From positions 100,414 through 148,770 of the forward strand of contig NZ_RHQN01000012.1 in assembly GCF_003935425.1 (NCBI RefSeq): a stretch of 48,357 nt of DNA, read 5' to 3'. Positions 44,568-48,357 of the stretch are shown here, piece after piece. Made by a program: the position numbers and the translations under genes. Under the pieces are notes generated by a model. That model was not told the DNA's origin. It saw only the letters and a list, made by a program, of their open reading frames with translations, and did no database searches. The first letter of the stretch is position 1; the number at the start of each line of letters is the position of its first letter. The stretch is from Pseudomonas sp. v388 (GTDB taxonomy: Bacteria; Pseudomonadota; Gammaproteobacteria; Pseudomonadales; Pseudomonadaceae).

Positions 44568-45233
44568 ATGAGCTACCAGCACAAATATGCCGATGGAACG
44601 AGCATCCACTTCCCGCTGGGTAAAGTGGTCTGCATCGGGCGCAACTATGCCGAGCACGCCAAGGAGCTGGGTAATCCGGTGCCGACTGAGCCGCTGATTT
44701 TCATGAAGCCGGGCAGCTGTGTCGTGGCCCTGGAAGGCGGGTTCAAGATTCCCACCGACCGTGGCTCTGTGCATTACGAAGCCGAGATCGTCGTACTGAT
44801 CGGCAAGCCGTTGAGCAAGAACCCGTCGGCCGAAGAAGTGGTCGATGCCATCAGCGGCATTGCGCCGGGCCTGGATCTGACGCTGCGTGATGTGCAATCG
44901 CGTCTGCGCGAGAAAGGGCTGCCGTGGGAATTGGCCAAATGTTTCGACGGTGCTGCGGTGATCGCGCCATTCCTGCCGGCCGAAACCTATCCGGACCTCA
45001 CCGACATCGGGATTCGCCTGACCCTGAACGACAAGGTCGTGCAGGATGGCAACAGCAGCCTGATGCTCAACCCGATCATCCCGATGATCCAGCACATGGC
45101 GGCCAACTTCTCGTTGCAGGCCGGCGACATCATCATGACCGGCACGCCTGCCGGTGTCGGGCCGTTCGAGCCGGGTGATCAGGTCGTTCTGGAACTGACC
45201 GGCCACAGCCGCTACGAAAGCGTCGTGCGTTGA
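44568..45233 (+). CDS. Fumarylacetoacetate hydrolase family protein
   Basis: The 221-residue FAH-fold hydrolase/decarboxylase has CIGRNYAEHAKELGN, FMKPGSCVV, the metal-binding YEAEIVVLIGK and DIIMTGTPAGVGPF. Members of this size include acylpyruvases and oxaloacetate decarboxylases. GGAG sits seven bases before the ATG. It follows D-2-hydroxyglutarate dehydrogenase by 51 bases and is probably co-transcribed, which suggests work on a related 2-oxo acid such as tidying oxaloacetate (inference). Confidence 0.88.
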   Translation: MSYQHKYADGTSIHFPLGKVVCIGRNYAEHAKELGNPVPTEPLIFMKPGSCVVALEGGFKIPTDRGSVHYEAEIVVLIGKPLSKNPSAEEVVDAISGIAPGLDLTLRDVQSRLREKGLPWELAKCFDGAAVIAPFLPAETYPDLTDIGIRLTLNDKVVQDGNSSLMLNPIIPMIQHMAANFSLQAGDIIMTGTPAGVGPFEPGDQVVLELTGHSRYESVVR

Positions 45234-45255
45234 TAACCGGCCTCTCGTTACAGGG

Positions 45256-45287
45256 AACCGTCTGACACCACCGTCAGGCGGTTTTTA
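45256..45287 (+). terminator. Terminator after the FAH-family gene
   Basis: AACCGTCTGAC and GTCAGGCGGTT pair (one G-T) around ACCACC and end in TTT. Confidence 0.75.
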
Positions 45288-45409
45288 TGCAGCTTTGGGG
45301 AAAGTTCCGACCAATTGTCGTTTTTTTCACAAGCGATCTGGATAATCCTCCGGGCTCTTCGCTGGAAGGGCTCGTCGTGGTGACGTCAAATCTGCCTGGA
45401 AACGGTTAA

Positions 45410-46342
45410 ATGGCCATTGCTACCTCATCTATGTCTACGCCTCGGTCGCGGTTTGCCCGGCTTCGCGAGCTGCGCTGGTATTGCTGGGTATTGCTGATCC
45501 TCTGCATGGGCTACGGCATCGCCTTCCTGATGCATTGGGATGACCGCGCCTACCTCTGGATGCGTGAAGCGTTCCAGAGCAGGGCCGAGCGCAGCGCCAG
45601 TATCTGGTTGCCCGACTACCGCGTGGTCATCGACGCCAAGGTGCTGCCGGGCATGGAAGAGGACGAAGCTTCGGACCTGGCCTACAGTCCTGCCACCAAG
45701 ACCCTGTTCGCCGTCATGGGCAAGAACCCGTTCCTGGTGGAGCTGAGCCTGGAAGGTGACGTGTTGCGCAAGATTCCGCTGGTGGGCTGGAGCAATCCCG
45801 AGGGGGTTGCCGTGCTCAATGACGGCTTGATCGCGATCACCGATGAACGCCAGCATGTGTTGACCTTTTCCAGGGTGGACGGCGAGACCACCAGCCTGGA
45901 TATCGCCAATGCCGTGCGATACAACCTGGGCGCCTCGGACAATCAGAACAAGGGTTTCGAAGGCGTGGTCTGGGACCATGCGCGCCAGCAGCTGTTGCTC
46001 GGCGAAGAGCGGCCTGCGGCGATCTTTACCTGGAAAAGCAACGGCGGCGAAATCCTCAAAGGCGAGAAACGCAATGTTTCAAGCGATGCGCTGGATGTCC
46101 GCAACCTGTCCTCCCTGAGCATCGACCCTCGTACCGGCCATACCCTGGTGCTGTCGGCCGATTCGCACCTGGCGCTGGAACTCGACGAAGACGGCAAGCA
46201 GGTCAGCTTCATGACGCTGCTGATGGGCATGAACGGCCTCTCGGCCACCATTCCGCGTGCCGAAGGCGTGGCACTGGATGAAGAGGGCACGTTGTATATG
46301 GTCAGCGAACCGAACCTGTTCTACACGTTTCGCAAGCACTGA
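45410..46342 (+). CDS. SdiA-regulated-type beta-propeller protein, copy 1
   Basis: The 310-residue protein has one N-terminal membrane helix (about residues 24-41, WYCWVLLILCMGYGIAFL) and a periplasmic beta-propeller of the SdiA-regulated/YjiK type. Blade motifs include LAYSPATKTLFAVM, LVGWSNPEGVAV, FEGVVWDHARQQLLLGEE and the closing AEGVALDEEGTLYMVSEPNLFYTF. The P. aeruginosa relative CarP (PA0327) is calcium-regulated; whether this is its counterpart is uncertain. The ATG at 45410 has only a weak binding site; a later ATG at 45431 is possible. It is followed after 92 bases by a paralogue. Confidence 0.8.
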   Translation: MAIATSSMSTPRSRFARLRELRWYCWVLLILCMGYGIAFLMHWDDRAYLWMREAFQSRAERSASIWLPDYRVVIDAKVLPGMEEDEASDLAYSPATKTLFAVMGKNPFLVELSLEGDVLRKIPLVGWSNPEGVAVLNDGLIAITDERQHVLTFSRVDGETTSLDIANAVRYNLGASDNQNKGFEGVVWDHARQQLLLGEERPAAIFTWKSNGGEILKGEKRNVSSDALDVRNLSSLSIDPRTGHTLVLSADSHLALELDEDGKQVSFMTLLMGMNGLSATIPRAEGVALDEEGTLYMVSEPNLFYTFRKH

Positions 46343-46434
46343 CACTCAGCGCTCGATCAAGGCATAAAGCCATTAAGCTTGGATTCATATTGGTATGTTA
46401 TTCATGCCGAATGATCAAACCGTGAGCCCCTTCA

Positions 46435-47355
46435 ATGCGTCGCCTTAACCGCTATTCGTTGTTCATTCTTCTGCTGGCCGTCGTGGTCGCAGTGCTTTTC
46501 GTCATCGATCGCCGCTACCGTTTCGCTGACCAGGCGGCGTTCAATTGGCAAATGCTGTGGCAGTCGGACTCTATCGATACGCTGGCGCTGCATCAGTACC
46601 GGGCAGTGGTCGAAGGCCAGCCCATCGACGGGCTCAGCAGCGACGTATCGGCCTTGAGCTATGACCCGGACCGCAAAAGCCTTTTCACCGTGACCAACAA
46701 AAGAAATGAAATCGTCGAGCTGAGCCTGGACGGTCGCACGTTGCGGCGCATTCCGCTGGTGGGCTTCGGCGACTCGGAAGCGGTCGAGTACATCGGCCCT
46801 GGGGTCTACGTCATCAGTGACGAGCGTCGCCAGCGTCTGATCAAGGTGCAGATCGATGACGCTACCCAGGCTCTCGACGCACGTGACGCCGAACAGTTGA
46901 CCCTGGGCATCGACGCCGGAGGCAACAAAGGTTACGAAGGGCTGGCCTACGATTCGGCAGGCAAGCGCCTGTTCATCGCCAAGGAGCGGGAGCCGGTGCA
47001 GATCATTGAGGTGCGCGGTTTTCCGAGCGTGGGGGGCGATGCACCGAGCGTTGTAGAGATAACGTCAGACCAGAAACGCAACGCCAGACTGTTCGTCCGT
47101 GATCTGTCCAGCCTGCAGTTCGATGAACGCAGCGGGCACTTGCTGGCCCTGTCCGATGAGTCCAGACGGATCATCGAAATCGACACCAAGGGCCACCCCA
47201 TCGGCAGTGCTTCGCTCACGGCGGGCAGCATGGGCCTGAGCAAGGACGTGCCGCAGGCCGAAGGCATTGCCATGGATGACCAGGGAACGTTGTACGTAGT
47301 CAGCGAGCCGAACCTGTTCTACGTGTTCCGCAAGCCGGAAACCCCAAATCCGTAG
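46435..47355 (+). CDS. SdiA-regulated-type beta-propeller protein, copy 2
   Basis: The 306-residue paralogue of the preceding gene has the same plan: a membrane helix at residues 7-23 (YSLFILLLAVVVAVLFV), then propeller strands LSYDPDRKSLFTVTNK, IVELSLDGRTLRRIPLVGFGD, YEGLAYDSAGKRLFIAKE and the shared end AEGIAMDDQGTLYVVSEPNLFYVF. An upstream ATG at 46411 is closed by a stop, so ATG 46435 is used although its binding site is weak. Translation may depend on coupling to copy 1. A calcium- or phytate-type ligand is possible by family analogy only. Confidence 0.8.
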   Translation: MRRLNRYSLFILLLAVVVAVLFVIDRRYRFADQAAFNWQMLWQSDSIDTLALHQYRAVVEGQPIDGLSSDVSALSYDPDRKSLFTVTNKRNEIVELSLDGRTLRRIPLVGFGDSEAVEYIGPGVYVISDERRQRLIKVQIDDATQALDARDAEQLTLGIDAGGNKGYEGLAYDSAGKRLFIAKEREPVQIIEVRGFPSVGGDAPSVVEITSDQKRNARLFVRDLSSLQFDERSGHLLALSDESRRIIEIDTKGHPIGSASLTAGSMGLSKDVPQAEGIAMDDQGTLYVVSEPNLFYVFRKPETPNP

Positions 47356-47381
47356 GAGCGGACTTGTTGTGGCTCCTACAG
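47352..47381. repeat. Collapsed REP element
   Basis: gtaggagcggacttg is followed directly by ttgtggctcctacag, so the two outer halves of a REP pair are joined with the middle lost. The result is one imperfect hairpin that may act as a terminator for the upstream gene, whose stop codon it touches. Confidence 0.6.
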
Positions 47382-47394
47382 ATCGGGGATGTTC

Positions 47395-48066
47395 TCAGCG
47401 CGTCAGGGTTTTCACACCTTCGGCAGTGCCGAGCAACAGCAGGTCAGCCGGGCGCGCCGCGAACAGGCCGTTGGTCACGACGCCGACGATGGCGTTGATC
47501 TGCGCTTCCAGCGTCACCGGATCGGTGATGTTCATGTTGTGAACATCCAGAATGATGTTGCCGTTGTCGGTCAGGACGCCTTCACGATAGACCGGGTCGC
47601 CACCCAGCTTCACCAGCTGGCGCGCCACGTGGCTGCGGGCCATGGGAATGACTTCCACCGGCAGCGGAAACGCGCCGAGCACCGGCACCAGCTTGCTGCC
47701 GTCGGCAATGCAGATGAAGGTCTTGGCGACTGCGGCAACGATTTTTTCGCGAGTCAGTGCCGCGCCGCCGCCTTTGATCAGGTTCAGGTGCTCGTCGCTT
47801 TCGTCGGCGCCGTCGATGTAGAACTCCAGATCGCTGACGGTATTGAGTTCATAGACTGGAATGCCGTGGCCCTTCAAGCGCGCAGCGGTGGCTTCGGAAC
47901 TGGCGACTGCGCCATCGAACGCGGCCTTGTGTTTGGCCAGCGCGTCGATAAAGCAATTGGCTGTGGAGCCCGTGCCGACGCCGACGATGCTTTTGTCGTC
48001 GAGCTTGGGAAGGATGAAATCGACAGCGGCTTGGGCGACTGCCTGTTTGAGTTGATCCTGGGTCAT
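47395..48066 (-). CDS. rpiA: Ribose-5-phosphate isomerase A
   Basis: RpiA interconverts ribose 5-phosphate and ribulose 5-phosphate in the pentose phosphate pathway. The 223 residues show the substrate loops [13 protein letters not shown] and [12 protein letters not shown] and the catalytic [15 protein letters not shown] 48066 ([17 protein letters not shown]) is the family start; a longer frame is not supported. A minus-strand TATAAT (forward 48106-48111) 40 bases upstream is a likely -10 box. It is divergent from ilvA. Confidence 0.96.
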   Translation of the reverse strand: MTQDQLKQAVAQAAVDFILPKLDDKSIVGVGTGSTANCFIDALAKHKAAFDGAVASSEATAARLKGHGIPVYELNTVSDLEFYIDGADESDEHLNLIKGGGAALTREKIVAAVAKTFICIADGSKLVPVLGAFPLPVEVIPMARSHVARQLVKLGGDPVYREGVLTDNGNIILDVHNMNITDPVTLEAQINAIVGVVTNGLFAARPADLLLLGTAEGVKTLTR

Positions 48067-48238
48067 GCGGGCTCCACGGTGCCTGAGGTATGCAGAAGGG
48101 CCGGCATTATAACGACGACTGCGCCTGAAAGCCCTGTCATTCCGATGCTCATCCATCGGGCGACGGGTCCGGTTGTGCTGCAACCGCTCCAGCCCCTAGA
48201 CTTCCTGCCTCGCTCTTACCGCCAGTGATGTCGTCCCG

Positions 48239-48357
48239 ATGCTCGAACAGTACGTCAAGAAGATCCTCACCTCCCGCGTTTACGACGTTGCCGTGGAAAC
48301 CCCGCTGCACGGCGCCCGCCAGCTGTCCGAGCGGCTGGGCAACCAGGTGCTGCTCAA
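48239..48357 (+). CDS. ilvA: Threonine deaminase, 5' part only
   Basis: The window ends inside this gene; 39 codons are visible, beginning MLEQYVKKILTSRVYDVA and reading ETPLHGARQLSERLGNQVLLK. That is the start of biosynthetic threonine dehydratase, which makes 2-oxobutanoate for isoleucine. The PLP lysine lies beyond the window edge. Its place divergent from rpiA is the usual Pseudomonas arrangement. Confidence 0.9.
   Translation, partial: MLEQYVKKILTSRVYDVAVETPLHGARQLSERLGNQVLL

Noticed and set aside
43233-45206. 657-codon minus-strand frame across D-2-hydroxyglutarate dehydrogenase and the FAH-family gene
   Set aside because: It is antisense to two genes with clear catalytic motifs and good ribosome-binding sites.

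Overview
The window is a continuous stretch of a Pseudomonas chromosome, most likely from the P. fluorescens/P. syringae side of the genus. The evidence is high GC content, strong third-position bias (which produces many long antisense frames), Pseudomonas-type REP/REPIN repeats at gene ends, and gene blocks I recognise from P. aeruginosa PAO1: the his block, the gpmI-envC-ctpA-yibQ and yibN-grxC-secB-trmL block, the spu polyamine block with a HacB-type acylase, and the serA to rpiA-ilvA block. I see no rRNA, tRNA, CRISPR array, prophage or insertion sequence.

Layout. 1-4700: an AsmA-like envelope protein (-), then an oxalate/formate-type MFS transporter (+) whose C-terminus looks like a fused small subunit. 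4750-8043: histidine genes hisB-hisH-(DUF2164)-hisA-hisF. 8141-11293: two tandem, paralogous, secreted trypsin-like serine proteases (-), the least familiar genes here. 11462-16579: a cell-wall and glycolysis group on the minus strand (gpmI, envC, ctpA, yibQ). 16726-17924: yibN-grxC-secB (+). 18021-18918: trmL and a small membrane-anchored protein, divergent, with interlocked start codons. 18919-19950: about 1 kb without a convincing gene but with a close sigma-54 promoter match, leading to an OprD-family porin. 21490-25199: sulfur-starvation genes lsfA and ssuA-ssuC-ssuB-ssuF, without the ssuE and ssuD genes usual in this cluster. 25307-36352: a TetR regulator, then the polyamine locus spuI (-) and spuBCDEFGH (+), without spuA. 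36477-41571: a penicillin/AHL acylase, an alpha/beta hydrolase, a DUF2059 secreted protein and a 2OG-Fe(II) oxygenase. 41736-45233: serA (-) divergent from D-2-hydroxyglutarate dehydrogenase (+), followed by a fumarylacetoacetate hydrolase-family gene. 45410-47355: two tandem SdiA-regulated-type beta-propeller proteins. 47395-48357: rpiA (-) and the first codons of ilvA (+).

How the genes work together. HisB, HisH, HisA and HisF cover the middle of histidine synthesis. EnvC, CtpA and YibQ act in the envelope on peptidoglycan turnover. SpuD/E/F/G/H would import polyamines, and SpuB/SpuI/SpuC would start their breakdown by gamma-glutamylation or transamination. SerA and D-2-hydroxyglutarate dehydrogenase form a known metabolic couple in which the second enzyme recycles the by-product of the first. 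SsuABC would import organosulfonates, but the enzymes that release sulfite must be encoded elsewhere.

Most interesting points: the tandem protease pair, the sigma-54-like promoter in the 1-kb gap, the ssu cluster without monooxygenase or reductase, the palindromes in the spuI/spuB and serA/D-2-hydroxyglutarate dehydrogenase divergent regions, and the MFS small-subunit fusion. All functions are assigned by recognising sequence features by eye; no database search was run.
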